This document shows, piece after piece, positions 1-8,592 of a stretch of DNA of 47,875 nucleotides. The stretch comes from Gemmatimonadota bacterium (GTDB lineage: Bacteria; Gemmatimonadota; Gemmatimonadetes; Gemmatimonadales; Gemmatimonadaceae), in contig VHBQ01000013.1 in the NCBI GenBank assembly GCA_016871855.1, positions 1-47,875 of the forward strand. The letters run 5' to 3'. A program made the translations under genes and the position numbers. The notes beneath the pieces are model-generated. The model had not been told where the DNA came from, did no database searches, and was given only the letters and a program-made list of their open reading frames with translations. Numbering within the stretch: position 1 is the stretch's first letter; every line of letters starts with the position of its first letter.

Positions 1-573
1 TGGCCCGCGCTCGCCGCGGCGCTCGCCGCGGCGCTGGCGCCCGGCGACGATGGAGCGCCCGCTGACGGAGCCTCCGCCGGTACCCTCGGCGCCTTCCTCG
101 CCCCGATCATCTCCGAGCATGTCCTCACCGCCGCCGCCGCGCTTGATCGCATCGAGCATCGCGACCAGGTGAAGGTGATTCATGGCGCGCGCATCGAGGT
201 CAAGCGGCTGCGCTACCTCGTCGAGGCGGTGGAGAACTCCACCGCCAACACGCGCGAGGCGCGCGCCCTGCGGCACCTGCGCGCGCTGCAGGACGCCCTC
301 GGCGAGTTGCACGACGCGCACGTCATCATGCAGCAGCTCGCCCCCTGGCTCGTGCCGCGTCGAGGGCGGCGGCGGCCGGCGGGTCGGCCGGCCCTGCGCG
401 ACCTGCGCGCCCTTCGCGCCGCGGTGCGGCGCCGCGAGCTTGCCGCATTCCGCCGCGCGATGGACCTGCTGGCCGCGCCGTCGACGCCCGCCGTGTGGCA
501 GGCGCTCGCGCGGCTGCCAGCGCGCCTTGCCAAGTCGCCCGTTCACCCACGCCGGAGGACCCGTGACGCCTGA
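1..573 (+). CDS. CHAD domain protein (5' truncated by window edge)
   Basis: The frame is open from base 1, so the true start lies upstream. The visible 190 residues hold an alpha-helical CHAD repeat: an H-x3-I-E-V-K-R-L-R-Y segment around base 180 followed by L-Q-D-A-L-G-E-L-H-D-A-H around base 290. In the family these conserved His, Lys, Arg and Asp residues form a basic surface that binds inorganic polyphosphate. The last 40 residues are Arg/Pro-rich and look unconserved. The stop overlaps the next gene by 11 bases, so the two are probably co-transcribed. Family assignment is good; a polyphosphate role is inferred from family knowledge. Confidence 0.8.
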   Translation, partial: WPALAAALAAALAPGDDGAPADGASAGTLGAFLAPIISEHVLTAAAALDRIEHRDQVKVIHGARIEVKRLRYLVEAVENSTANTREARALRHLRALQDALGELHDAHVIMQQLAPWLVPRRGRRRPAGRPALRDLRALRAAVRRRELAAFRRAMDLLAAPSTPAVWQALARLPARLAKSPVHPRRRTRDA

Positions 574-784
574 CGCCCGCTACGTGCCGCTGGCCAACTT
601 CCCGAACGCGCTCGAAGCCGACATCGCGCGCGAGCGGTTGGAGGCCGAGGGAATCCCCGTGCTGGTCAAGGGGCTCCATGTCGGTCTCTTCGGCGCGGGG
701 TTTCAAGGGCTCGCGATCGGCGGCGTCGAACTGCTCGTGCCGTCGCCGGAGCTTGAACGCGCACAGCACTTGCTCGAGCCGTAG
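563..784 (+). CDS. DUF2007-like putative signal transducing protein
   Basis: A 73-residue protein. I chose the GTG start at 563 because a GGAGGA ribosome binding site lies at 554-559, three bases before it. The reading frame stays open far upstream, but that part is a Pro/Ser/Arg-rich shadow of the CHAD gene. The sequence has the DUF2007 pattern: a hydrophobic strand (Y-V-P-L-A-N-F), a helix that contains E-A-D-I-A-R-E-R-L-E-A-E-G-I-P, then V-L-V-K and a final V-E-L-L-V strand followed by an A-x2-L-L helix. Such small proteins are often called putative prokaryotic signal transducers, but no function is proven. It overlaps the CHAD gene by 11 bases. Confidence 0.75.
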   Translation: MTPDARYVPLANFPNALEADIARERLEAEGIPVLVKGLHVGLFGAGFQGLAIGGVELLVPSPELERAQHLLEP

Positions 785-913
785 CCCACCCGCGCGATTG
801 GCGGTCATCGGCGGAGCGCGACGCCCGCTGACGCCGCGGGGTGCTGGCTGATTCCCGTCGGGCCTAGGTAACTTCCTGCTCAACGCCGGACTTCCAGCCT
901 CCCGGAGTTCATC

Positions 914-1795
914 ATGGTGCAGATCATCGAGGGCCCGTCCGGCGGGATCCCCCGCAAGCCGCGGGATCACGAGCTCGACGTGTACGGCATCACGGACATT
1001 GGGAAGGTGCGCACGGAGAATCAGGATCACTTCCTGATCGCCTCGCTGCACAAGCAGCTTGCCGTCCACCAGACCAGCATCCCGAGTGACGGCCTGAGTG
1101 CGGCCAGCACCGATCGTCTGGCGTTTCTGGCCATGGTGGCCGACGGGGTGGGCGGCTCCCTGGGCGGCGAGGAGGCCAGCCGGTTCGCCCTCGACGCCAT
1201 CACGGCCTACATCACCCGGTCGGTGCACTGCTACTATGCCGCCGACCCGAACGACGACGCGGAGTTCACGCACGTGCTGCAGGAGGGCGCCATGCGCGTG
1301 CACGCGAAGCTCACCGCGCACGGCGGTGCGGCCGACCGTGCCGGCATGGCGACGACACTCACGGCGTTCCTCGGCGTGTGGCCGCGCGCGTACATCCTCC
1401 AGGTCGGCGACAGCCGCTACTACTCGCTGCGCAACGGCGTGCTTCATCAGATCTCGCGCGACCAGACGGTCGCCGAGGATCTCATTTCGGCCGGCGCGAT
1501 CCGCCGCTCCGACCCCGGCCATGAGCGCTGGAAGCACGTGCTCTCCAGCGCAATCGGCGGCCCTGCCGCCTCGCCGGTGGTAACCGCCATCGAGAACGAC
1601 TGGCACCACGTGCACCTGTTGTGCAGCGACGGGCTCACCAAGCATGTGAGCGATGATCAGATCGCCGAGCGCCTGCGCACCATGACCTCGTCCGAGCAGG
1701 CGTGCCGCGCGCTGCTGCAGGACGCCCTCGATGGCGGGGGGAGCGACAACATCACCATCATCGTCGGCCGCGCGGCGCCGGCGCCGGACCGCTGA
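914..1795 (+). CDS. PP2C-family serine/threonine protein phosphatase
   Basis: A 293-residue protein with the PPM/PP2C metal-dependent phosphatase core. Visible motifs: T-D-I-G-K-V-R-T-E-N-Q-D near residue 40, V-A-D-G-V-G-G near residue 80 (metal-binding Asp and Gly), M-A-T-T-L-T, V-G-D-S-R-Y-Y, L-L-C-S-D-G-L-T and G-S-D-N-I-T near the C-terminus (last metal Asp). No membrane segment is seen, so it is cytoplasmic. A GGAG sits shortly before the ATG. It would dephosphorylate Ser/Thr residues set by Hanks-type kinases, two of which are encoded elsewhere in the window (25313 and 43530). The link to those kinases is inference. Confidence 0.93.
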   Translation: MVQIIEGPSGGIPRKPRDHELDVYGITDIGKVRTENQDHFLIASLHKQLAVHQTSIPSDGLSAASTDRLAFLAMVADGVGGSLGGEEASRFALDAITAYITRSVHCYYAADPNDDAEFTHVLQEGAMRVHAKLTAHGGAADRAGMATTLTAFLGVWPRAYILQVGDSRYYSLRNGVLHQISRDQTVAEDLISAGAIRRSDPGHERWKHVLSSAIGGPAASPVVTAIENDWHHVHLLCSDGLTKHVSDDQIAERLRTMTSSEQACRALLQDALDGGGSDNITIIVGRAAPAPDR

Positions 1796-1798
1796 CTT

Positions 1799-2248
1799 AT
1801 GGTCTCCTCCAACGCCCCGACCGTCGCACAGTATCTTGCGTCGCTCCCTCCCGATCGCCGCAAGGTCGTCGCCGCCGTGCGCGCCACGGTGCGCCGCGCC
1901 ATGCCGAAGGGCTACCGCGAAGCGATGGGCTACGGGATGATCACGTGGTCCGTGCCGATGGCGGTGCTGCCCGACACCTACAACGGCGAGCCGCTCTGCT
2001 ACGTGGCGCTCGCGGCGCAGAAGCAGTACTTCGCCCTGTACTTGATGGGGCCGTACGGCGACCCATCGCTTCTGGCCGAGTTGAAGAAGGGATACAGGTC
2101 GGCGGGCCTCAAGCTCGATATGGGGAAGTCGTGCCTGCGCTTCAAGGGACTTGAGGCCATCGCGCTCGACGTGGTCGCCGGAGTCATCGCGCGCGTGCCG
2201 GTCGCGACCTACGTGGCACGGTATCAGGCGACGCGGCGAAAGAAGTAA
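1799..2248 (+). CDS. DUF1801 domain protein
   Basis: A 149-residue protein starting three bases after the phosphatase stop, so probably in one transcript. It matches the DUF1801 (YdhG-like) pattern: an N-terminal segment with Y-L-A-S-L-P-x2-R-R, then A-M-P-x-G-Y-x-E-A-M-G-Y-G-M-I-T-W, a central Y-V-A-L-A-A-Q-K-Q-Y-F-A-L-Y strand pair, and G-K-S-C-L-R-F-K near the end. The fold is small alpha+beta and cytoplasmic. Some relatives have been proposed as iron chaperones, but function is not established. Confidence 0.88.
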   Translation: MVSSNAPTVAQYLASLPPDRRKVVAAVRATVRRAMPKGYREAMGYGMITWSVPMAVLPDTYNGEPLCYVALAAQKQYFALYLMGPYGDPSLLAELKKGYRSAGLKLDMGKSCLRFKGLEAIALDVVAGVIARVPVATYVARYQATRRKK

Positions 2249-2288
2249 CCCATCGCGCCGCGCCCCTGCTGGCCGCTATCTTCCGCGC

Positions 2289-3134
2289 ATGACTCCCGCC
2301 AACATCGTCGTCCAGCCCTTCGAACTGCACTTGGGCCCGCTGACCCTCACCGGGTTTGGGCTGGCGATGCTGCTCTCCTTCCTCGTCGCGCAATACATCG
2401 CGCAGGTGGAGTTGGAGCGCCGCGGGCACGATCCGGAGATCATGGGCGACGTGCTCGTCGCCGCAGTTGTTGGCGGCCTGCTGGGCGCGAAGATCTACTA
2501 CGCCATCCTGTTCCGCGATCCGCGTGCACTGCTGCACACGGCGGGCTTCGTCTTCTGGGGTGGGTTGATCGGCGGCATCCTGGCCTCCGCGCTTGTCATT
2601 CGGTGGCGCGGCCAAACGTTCACGCGCATCAGCGATGTGTCGGCTGCCGGTCTTGCCGCGGCGTATGCCATCGGCCGGTCAGGGTGCTGGGCCGTGGGCG
2701 ACGACTACGGCCGGCCGTGGGACTCGCGCTGGGCCGTCTCCTTCCCGAACGGCTATCCGCCGTCCACGGTGCAGAACCTCGTCGAGCAGTTCGGCGTGAA
2801 GGAACTCGTCGGTCGATCGCCCCTCGAGGTGGTGGCCGTGCACCCGACGCAGATCTATGAGATTGCCATGGGGATGCTGATGTTCGGCATCTTGTGGCGC
2901 CTGCGCGACCACAAGCACGCCGAGGGGTGGCTCTTCGGATTGTACTGCGTGCTGGCCGGCCTCGAGCGGTTCATCGTCGAGTTCTTCCGCGCCAAGGACG
3001 ACCGCTTCTTCGGGCCGTTGACGCTCGCGCAGACCATTGCGCTGCTCTTCGCCGTCGGCGGGCTGGTGTGGATGCAGATGCGCCGCGAGCCGGGGGCCGG
3101 CCGGCCCGGCATCTACGCGCGCTCCAAGGCCTAG
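2289..3134 (+). CDS. lgt: Prolipoprotein diacylglyceryl transferase (Lgt), variant motif
   Basis: A 281-residue polytopic inner-membrane protein that transfers diacylglycerol from phosphatidylglycerol to the lipobox Cys of prolipoproteins. The ATG at 2289 gives an N-terminus typical of Lgt (G-P-L-T-L-T-G-F-G-L-A followed by a membrane helix). Family hallmarks are G-A-K-I-Y-Y near residue 70, G-R-S-G-C near residue 137, H-P-T-Q-I-Y-E near residue 190 and E-R-F-I-V-E-F-F-R near residue 230. The Lgt signature G-R-x-G-N-F-x-N-x-E is here G-R-S-G-C-W-A-V-G-D-D, so the Asn and Glu positions differ from E. coli. The protein ends four bases before the convergent acpS stop. Confidence 0.9.
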   Translation: MTPANIVVQPFELHLGPLTLTGFGLAMLLSFLVAQYIAQVELERRGHDPEIMGDVLVAAVVGGLLGAKIYYAILFRDPRALLHTAGFVFWGGLIGGILASALVIRWRGQTFTRISDVSAAGLAAAYAIGRSGCWAVGDDYGRPWDSRWAVSFPNGYPPSTVQNLVEQFGVKELVGRSPLEVVAVHPTQIYEIAMGMLMFGILWRLRDHKHAEGWLFGLYCVLAGLERFIVEFFRAKDDRFFGPLTLAQTIALLFAVGGLVWMQMRREPGAGRPGIYARSKA

Positions 3135-3138
3135 GCCG

Positions 3139-3522
3139 CTACTCCGCCTCGAGGACGCAAACGGCACCGGCTGTCGTGTCGGTGTGCGTCAGCGTCAGCC
3201 AGTGCCGCGTGACCCGCAGCACATCGGCACGTTGCCGCGCGCGTCCGTGGAGTACGAGTTCCGGAGCGTGTCCAGGACGCGAGATCACCTCGATGTCCTT
3301 CCAGCCGATGAGCCGCGCGCTCTCGCTCCCGGCGAGCGCCTTGAATGCCGCTTCCTTGGCGGCCAGTCGCGCGGCAAGGTGCATCGCCGGCCGCGCCCGC
3401 GCGGTGGCGTAGGCGACCTCGCGGTCGAGGAAGAGCCGCGCCAGCACGCGGTCGCCCTTGCCGTGGAGCAGGCGCTCGACGCGCTCGATCTCCACGAGGT
3501 CGAATCCTACGCCAACGATCAT
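3139..3522 (-). CDS. acpS: Holo-[acyl-carrier-protein] synthase
   Basis: A 127-residue AcpS that moves 4'-phosphopantetheine from CoA to the Ser of acyl carrier protein. The start M-I-V-G-V-G-F-D-L-V-E-I is the classic AcpS N-terminus, with the Mg-binding Asp; R-L-A-A-K-E-A-A-F-K-A-L carries the second acidic ligand; the C-terminal L-T-L-T-H-T strand is also typical. The ATG overlaps the stop of the upstream peptidase gene in an ATGA arrangement, so it is the last gene of the six-gene minus-strand run and translationally coupled. The reading frame is open farther upstream, but that part is not AcpS-like. Confidence 0.95.
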   Translation of the reverse strand: MIVGVGFDLVEIERVERLLHGKGDRVLARLFLDREVAYATARARPAMHLAARLAAKEAAFKALAGSESARLIGWKDIEVISRPGHAPELVLHGRARQRADVLRVTRHWLTLTHTDTTAGAVCVLEAE

Positions 3523-6170
3523 GGCGCCTCCCGCGCGACGAAGAGTCTCAAGCGGGTGCGCGCCTCCCCGCTCTCGGCAAGAACCAGATAGGCGCCGTTC
3601 GGCAGCCCTGGCGTGAGCATCCAAGTAACGTCGTCGTGCCCCGCCGTTACGTCCGCCTTCCAGATGAGCCGCCCGCTCAGGTCGTAGACGCTCACCCGCC
3701 CCTCGCGGCCCGCGAAGGGCCATTCAAGAGTCACGCGGTCACCACGCACCGGATTCGCGGACGGACGCAGGCGCGGCGTGGTTCCGCCGCCGCCCGCGGC
3801 GCCCGGTACCCCATGCGCGAAGACGGCCACTTCGTCGACCCACCACGGCAGATTGCCCGTGAGGAACGACAGCATGAGCCGCTTGCCGCCGACGCCGCCG
3901 ATGCGCACGTCCTCGGGATACCACACCATCGCGCCGCCGGCGAGTCGCACGACGTTCGTCCAGGTGCGTCCGCTGTCCGTGGAAGCGCGCACAACGCCAA
4001 ACGGATTCTGAGAGAAGCCGTCGCCCGTGTAGCGCGTCCAGAATGTCAGGCTCACGGTGTCGGTGTAGGTCGGCACCGCGATGAGCGGCGCTCGCATCTC
4101 GGCGTTCCCGCCGCCGCGGTAGGCGGCGCGTCCCAGATACTTCTGCGTCGTGTCGGTGGCGAACCCAGTGAACGTCCACGCGCTGTCCCCCGACTCCGCG
4201 CCGGCGGCGGCGAGCCGTGTCCAGGTCACCCGCTCCGAACCAGCCGACAACACGATCGTCGGCGGACGCGCGGCGGAGCTTCCCTGCGCCACGAGACGGC
4301 GCGCGTACTTGCCGCCGGAGGACGAGTCGACGGTCGTCGTGACCGGCTGTCCCGCCGCCGTCAGCGACGCCCCGCTCATCACTCCCGACGGCCCCCGCAC
4401 GCGCAGCGGCGCCGTGCCGCTCTCGAGCACCCAGCGCTCCATCCGCAGGCCGGTGCTCGGGCTGCGGTACGCCGCGGGATTGCCCGCCATCTCAATGGCG
4501 TCGAGCGCGAACGGCAAGTTGTCGGTGAAGACCTGCTGCAGCAGCGCCTCGTCGTCGGGGAACTCGAATCCGTAGTACCCGCTCGGCCCCCAGCCGCTGG
4601 TCAGTTCGGGATTGATGCTGATGGCGCCGTAGCTGGCGCTCGCCCAATCCGTGTACTCGCCGTTGGTGGGATAGAGCATCCACGCCGTCGCCGGCGAGTA
4701 GAACGTGCGCGACGATCCCGGCAGTCGGTCGAGCGCCGCCGGCGCTACGCCCGTCCCACTTAGCACGCGGTAGGCATCCAGGTCCGCGGCGAGCACGCCG
4801 TAGCGAGACCCCGGCGGGAAGAGCAGCAGTCCGGCGAACGTATGGTACGAGATTGAAATGACCGGCGGGTGCAACGCGTGGAATGCTTGCAGCGCGCTCA
4901 CCTCCGGCTCGGAGGCCGGGCTCGGTCCGCGGTAGATGTCCGATGACGGCGTGGGTGACGACCCGGTGTTGTCGAGTCCCCAGTTGGCGCTGTGATTCCG
5001 GTTGAGATCCACGCCCACCACGCCATCCGTCATCGGACGGCGGTTCTTCCGCCACAGTCTATTGGTCGTGAAGGTGTACTCGTAACCGTCGGGGTTCACG
5101 ACGGGCACAATCCAGACGTCGCGCAGCGCGAGCAGGGTGTCCGTGCGCGCATCGGTGCCGGTGGCCAGCCGTCGGATTAGGCGCAGCGCCATCTCGGTGG
5201 CGGCCCACTCGCGCGCGTGGTGCGTGGCGACAAACAACACGTTCGCCCGCGCCGGGGAATCGCCGCGGGCCCCAATCTTCACGGCGAGGATCGGGCGCCC
5301 CTCGTGGCTGCGCCCCACCGTGTCGACGCTGACGCGCGAGTTCGCCGCGACCAGCGAGTCAATCCACACGCGGACACCGCGCCGCGGATCATCGAACGAC
5401 CGATAGACGGTGGGCGCGGCGGCCACGGCCGCCGCCTGCATCAGCCGCCGACGGTCAGTGCCAGGCGCGGCGAGCAGTTGCGCGTCCGCTCCAGTCGCTC
5501 GCAATCGCGCGAGTTCCTCGGGACCGGCCACGACCAGCACGGCAGCGCTCTCGACGGAGACGACGTCGAAGCCTTGGGCGACCAGCGCCGTCGGCGTCGT
5601 CCCCGTCACGCGATACGTCAGGTGCTGCTGCGCCACCAAGGCGCCGGGAGCCAGCGCGACGGCGAGCAGCACCGCGAGCCAACGCCGCAGCCCGCGTCCC
5701 TTCGCGCCCGTAGCCTCGCGACGCGCCACGATCGCCGTCCACCAGGCATCCGCGGCTAGAAAGAGCTTTCGCAGCGCCTCCACCCAGTCGGCCCACGCCG
5801 CACTCCGCTCCGACTCTGGCCCATCCAGCAGCACGCGCGCACGCTGCTCCACCGCATCGAGTGCCTCCCAAACCGCCGCTCCGTCGTCGGTGACCTGCGC
5901 GGCCAGCGCGCGGCGTTCCGGCGCCGAGCGCGGGTGCCGCGCCGTCGCCATTTGCTCCACCGCGTCGGTGAGCGCGCGCCGGAGCCGATCAGCCTGGAAC
6001 GCTGCCACCCGCCCCTCGACGGTCTGTACACGCGCCGCGCTCCGCCGGGCCTGCAGGAGCGGCGTGAAGAACCGGGCATGGTCCGGGTCGCGCAGCCAGC
6101 GCACAGCGCCCAGCGCACGCAGTGGGCGCGTCAGTTCGGGCAGGGTGTGCGTCGTCGGGCGCTCAGCCAT
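3519..6170 (-). CDS. Secreted M14 zinc carboxypeptidase with unusual N-terminal domain
   Basis: As one frame this is 883 residues. Residues 1-147 are an Arg/Ala-rich helical region I do not recognise. Residues 148-181 look like a complete signal peptide (basic stretch, L-A-V-L-L-A-V-A-L-A-P core, A-L-V-A-Q cleavage). Residues 240-560 are an M14 peptidase: Zn ligands in T-H-H-A-R-E-W (His318, Glu321) and S-Y-H-T (His443), substrate motifs N-P-D-G-Y-E-Y and V-D-L-N-R-N-H, and a probable catalytic Glu in I-N-P-E-L. Then come a jelly-roll-like domain (660-780) and a FlgD/Por-sorting-like C-terminal domain (about 797-883). A GTG at 5729 would give a normal secreted enzyme of 736 residues. The start at 6170 lies three bases after the HAD stop, which favours coupled translation of the long form. 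Confidence 0.85.
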   Translation of the reverse strand: MAERPTTHTLPELTRPLRALGAVRWLRDPDHARFFTPLLQARRSAARVQTVEGRVAAFQADRLRRALTDAVEQMATARHPRSAPERRALAAQVTDDGAAVWEALDAVEQRARVLLDGPESERSAAWADWVEALRKLFLAADAWWTAIVARREATGAKGRGLRRWLAVLLAVALAPGALVAQQHLTYRVTGTTPTALVAQGFDVVSVESAAVLVVAGPEELARLRATGADAQLLAAPGTDRRRLMQAAAVAAAPTVYRSFDDPRRGVRVWIDSLVAANSRVSVDTVGRSHEGRPILAVKIGARGDSPARANVLFVATHHAREWAATEMALRLIRRLATGTDARTDTLLALRDVWIVPVVNPDGYEYTFTTNRLWRKNRRPMTDGVVGVDLNRNHSANWGLDNTGSSPTPSSDIYRGPSPASEPEVSALQAFHALHPPVISISYHTFAGLLLFPPGSRYGVLAADLDAYRVLSGTGVAPAALDRLPGSSRTFYSPATAWMLYPTNGEYTDWASASYGAISINPELTSGWGPSGYYGFEFPDDEALLQQVFTDNLPFALDAIEMAGNPAAYRSPSTGLRMERWVLESGTAPLRVRGPSGVMSGASLTAAGQPVTTTVDSSSGGKYARRLVAQGSSAARPPTIVLSAGSERVTWTRLAAAGAESGDSAWTFTGFATDTTQKYLGRAAYRGGGNAEMRAPLIAVPTYTDTVSLTFWTRYTGDGFSQNPFGVVRASTDSGRTWTNVVRLAGGAMVWYPEDVRIGGVGGKRLMLSFLTGNLPWWVDEVAVFAHGVPGAAGGGGTTPRLRPSANPVRGDRVTLEWPFAGREGRVSVYDLSGRLIWKADVTAGHDDVTWMLTPGLPNGAYLVLAESGEARTRLRLFVAREAP

Positions 6171-6173
6171 CGG

Positions 6174-6869
6174 TCAGTTGTCGCAGATCGCGCGCAACGC
6201 GGTGTCGAGGTCGGTGAAGTCCTCGACGACGGCGTGTGGCTGGAACGCGGCCAGCGCCTCGGTGGTGAAGTGCCCGGTCGCGACGGCCACCGCGCGCGCG
6301 CCAATGCCGCGCCCGCACTCCACGTCGGCTGGCGTGTCGCCGATGATGACGATCGCATCGCCGGCCACGTCGCGGCCCAGCATAGCGGCCGCGCGCTGCT
6401 GCGCGATGGCCGGCAGCGCCGGCCGGTGTTCGTGGTCGGAACCAAACGCGCCCACACGGAACCGCGCCGGATCGAGTCCGGCCGCGCGCAGCTTCAGCGA
6501 GGCTCCCGGCGCCACGTTCCCGGTGAGGAGGCCCAGCACCACCTCGTCGCGCGCCTCGAGGGCGTCGAGCAGCGCGGGAATCCCCAGGTGCATGCGCACG
6601 CCGTGTTCGCCCGAACTCACCGTGTGTTCCAGGCGCTGCAGGTAGTCGGCGAGCAGCACATCCATCTTCGCGTCGATCTCAGCGTCGCCGAAACCGGCCA
6701 TGCGCATGGACTCGCGCACGATCTGCCGGTCCGTCTTGCCATCGTAGCGGTAGTGCGTGGGGCCGATGGTGCCGAAGTGCACCATGAGCGCCCCTTCCAT
6801 AGAACGGCGCCCCAGGCCGCCGCTCGCCAGCAGCGTGCCGTCGATGTCGAAAAGCACGACGCGGGTCAT
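6174..6869 (-). CDS. HAD-superfamily hydrolase (phosphoglycolate phosphatase-like)
   Basis: A 231-residue HAD phosphatase with all four motifs: V-V-L-F-D-I-D-G-T-L-L at the N-terminus (nucleophile and acid/base Asp), L-L-T-G-N near residue 115, a Lys at motif III (S-L-K-L), and I-I-G-D-T-P-A-D-V near residue 177. The helical cap between residues 20 and 90 is of the phosphoglycolate/beta-phosphoglucomutase type. The substrate cannot be read from sequence. The ATG at 6869 overlaps the stop of the EamA gene (ATGA) and was preferred over much longer upstream open frame because the first motif must sit near the N-terminus. Confidence 0.93.
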   Translation of the reverse strand: MTRVVLFDIDGTLLASGGLGRRSMEGALMVHFGTIGPTHYRYDGKTDRQIVRESMRMAGFGDAEIDAKMDVLLADYLQRLEHTVSSGEHGVRMHLGIPALLDALEARDEVVLGLLTGNVAPGASLKLRAAGLDPARFRVGAFGSDHEHRPALPAIAQQRAAAMLGRDVAGDAIVIIGDTPADVECGRGIGARAVAVATGHFTTEALAAFQPHAVVEDFTDLDTALRAICDN

Positions 6870-7762
6870 GAGCGGGTGAGCAGGAGGCCCGTCAGCACGG
6901 CCGCCGCGCCGAGGCCCTGCGCAAACGTGGGCACCTCGCCCAACGCCGCCCACGCAAAGAGCACCGCGATGATCGGCTGCAGGTTGCTGAACATGGAGGT
7001 GCGGGTCGGGCCAAGCAGCCTTATGCCGCGATACCAGATGAGGTAGGCGATGACCAGGGCGAACAGCGCGCCGTAGAGGATTGCCCCCCACGCCGGCGCC
7101 GGGAGCGCGACCCAATCGGTGCGCAGGATCGACGGCGTCGAGACGACCGCCAGCGGCAGGGCGCCGCCGATGAGCGTGAGCGCCGATACTTGCACACCGT
7201 CCACGTCGTGCGTGTAGGGCTTGAGCAGCACGGTGTATGTCGCCCAGCTGGCCGACGAGGCAAGGATGAGGAGGTCGCCGAACAGCGACGCGTCGCCGGG
7301 ACGCGTCACCGCCGTGCCGCTCATCACCGCACCGATGCCGACGATGGAGAGGGCGATGCCGGCGTACGCGCGCGCCCGCAGGCGCTCGACACCGCGCAAC
7401 CGTCCCAGCACCGCGATCAGAACCGGCGTCCCCGCCATCACGAGTGAAGCGTTGCCGGCGCGCGTGTGCGCCATGCCCTCCACGAACAGCACCTGATAGA
7501 CGCCGTGCCCGAGCACGCCCAGCGCCAGCAGGCCCCACAGCTGGCGCCGCGGCGGCAGCGGCAGCCGCATCAGCCGCGCGATCAGCAGGAGTGTCACCCC
7601 GGCCAGCACCACGCGCACCGCGTTGAACGCGAGCGGCTCCATGTACCGCAGGCCGAACTTGACCACCGAGAAGTTCACGCCCCAGATGGCCGCCATCAGG
7701 AGCAACAGAAGGTCGGTCACCCAAAGCCGATGCGGCGCGGCGGACGCGGACGGCGTGCTCAT
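6866..7762 (-). CDS. EamA/DMT-family transporter
   Basis: A 298-residue inner-membrane protein with ten predicted helices in two EamA repeats. The first repeat begins L-L-L-L-M-A-A-I-W-G-V-N-F, the conserved aromatic-Gly entry of EamA proteins, and the second begins near A-S-S-A-S-W-A-T-Y-T. The motif A-G-x-P-V-L-I-A-V-L in repeat 1 is also typical. Members export amino acids, metabolites or drugs; no substrate can be assigned. It starts nine bases after the ctaG stop and overlaps the HAD gene by four bases. Confidence 0.92.
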   Translation of the reverse strand: MSTPSASAAPHRLWVTDLLLLLMAAIWGVNFSVVKFGLRYMEPLAFNAVRVVLAGVTLLLIARLMRLPLPPRRQLWGLLALGVLGHGVYQVLFVEGMAHTRAGNASLVMAGTPVLIAVLGRLRGVERLRARAYAGIALSIVGIGAVMSGTAVTRPGDASLFGDLLILASSASWATYTVLLKPYTHDVDGVQVSALTLIGGALPLAVVSTPSILRTDWVALPAPAWGAILYGALFALVIAYLIWYRGIRLLGPTRTSMFSNLQPIIAVLFAWAALGEVPTFAQGLGAAAVLTGLLLTRS

Positions 7763-7771
7763 CGCCGGGCC

Positions 7772-8590
7772 CTAGTCCCGCGGCGGCGCGGGCGGCGGCG
7801 GATCGCCCGACACCCCGCCGCTCCAGCGGAAGAACATCACCGAGATGATGCCGAAGATTACTGCCGCGCCGGCGAGTTCCATCACGCCGCCGGCGAGGTG
7901 CTGGTCCTCGATCGGCGACCACGCGGGCCACGGCGGCGCGAGTTCGTAGATGCCGTACATCGGGAAGTCGCGCACGAGCATCACCATCGCGATGCCCGTG
8001 TGGACGAGCGTCGAGAGGAACAGGTACAGCATCTTCACCGGCTCACTGAACCACGCACGCCGCGGGGCGTCCACCAGGATGGGCCACCACAGCAGGAGCC
8101 CGCCCACGAACCACGCCGCGTCCACGACGAACGCGCCCAGCTGGGTGGGCATCAGGCGATCCACCACCGCCGGCACGTGCGTCGACACGGCGGCGATGTT
8201 GAAGAGCACCGCGGCGATGATCGGCTGCGTGACGCGCGTGATCACGCGGCGCCCCGCCCCGCCGCGCGCGTGCCACGCGGAGAGCGCGCGACGCGTGGCG
8301 AGCAGCAGCAGCGGCGGCGCGACGAGCGCCAGCACCACGAACTGCACGGCGTGCGCGCTGGCCAGATAGCCGGCGGCGAGCGGACCGATCGGCCAGTCCA
8401 GCACCTGCCACGTGAGGATGATGCCGGCCCAGCCGCCCCACACCGCTCGCCGCGACTCGCCAAGCGATCGCGCTCGGCGGGCCAGCGCGTGATAGGCCAC
8501 GGCGAGCACCGCCACGCTCAGCCAAACGCCGGGGTAGTACTGCGGCGCCCACGTCCACGGCTCACCCGAAGCCGAACACCACCACTGCAT
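7772..8590 (-). CDS. ctaG: Cytochrome c oxidase assembly factor CtaG (Caa3 type)
   Basis: A 272-residue membrane protein with about seven hydrophobic segments. It matches the Caa3_CtaG family: S-A-H-A-V-Q-F-V-V-L-A-L-V-A-P-P-L-L-L-L near residue 95, S-T-H-V-P near residue 155, and the C-terminal D-Q-H-L-A-G-G-V-M-E-L signature followed by a last helix with F-R-W. The family is needed for assembly of the copper centre of caa3-type cytochrome c oxidase. It starts two bases after the stop of the SCO1 gene, another copper-delivery factor, which strongly supports the role. Its stop is nine bases before the EamA start. Confidence 0.92.
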   Translation of the reverse strand: MQWWCSASGEPWTWAPQYYPGVWLSVAVLAVAYHALARRARSLGESRRAVWGGWAGIILTWQVLDWPIGPLAAGYLASAHAVQFVVLALVAPPLLLLATRRALSAWHARGGAGRRVITRVTQPIIAAVLFNIAAVSTHVPAVVDRLMPTQLGAFVVDAAWFVGGLLLWWPILVDAPRRAWFSEPVKMLYLFLSTLVHTGIAMVMLVRDFPMYGIYELAPPWPAWSPIEDQHLAGGVMELAGAAVIFGIISVMFFRWSGGVSGDPPPPAPPRD

Positions 8591-8592
8591 TT

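Noticed and set aside
326-1645. Long minus-strand open frame of over 400 codons opposite the PP2C gene
   Set aside because: Arg/Val/Ala-rich low-quality sequence with no motif; it mirrors the strongly supported PP2C phosphatase and the frame is open only because of high GC content.
3345-4763. Plus-strand open frame of over 450 codons opposite the M14 peptidase
   Set aside because: A GC-driven shadow; peptidase catalytic motifs are clear on the minus strand.
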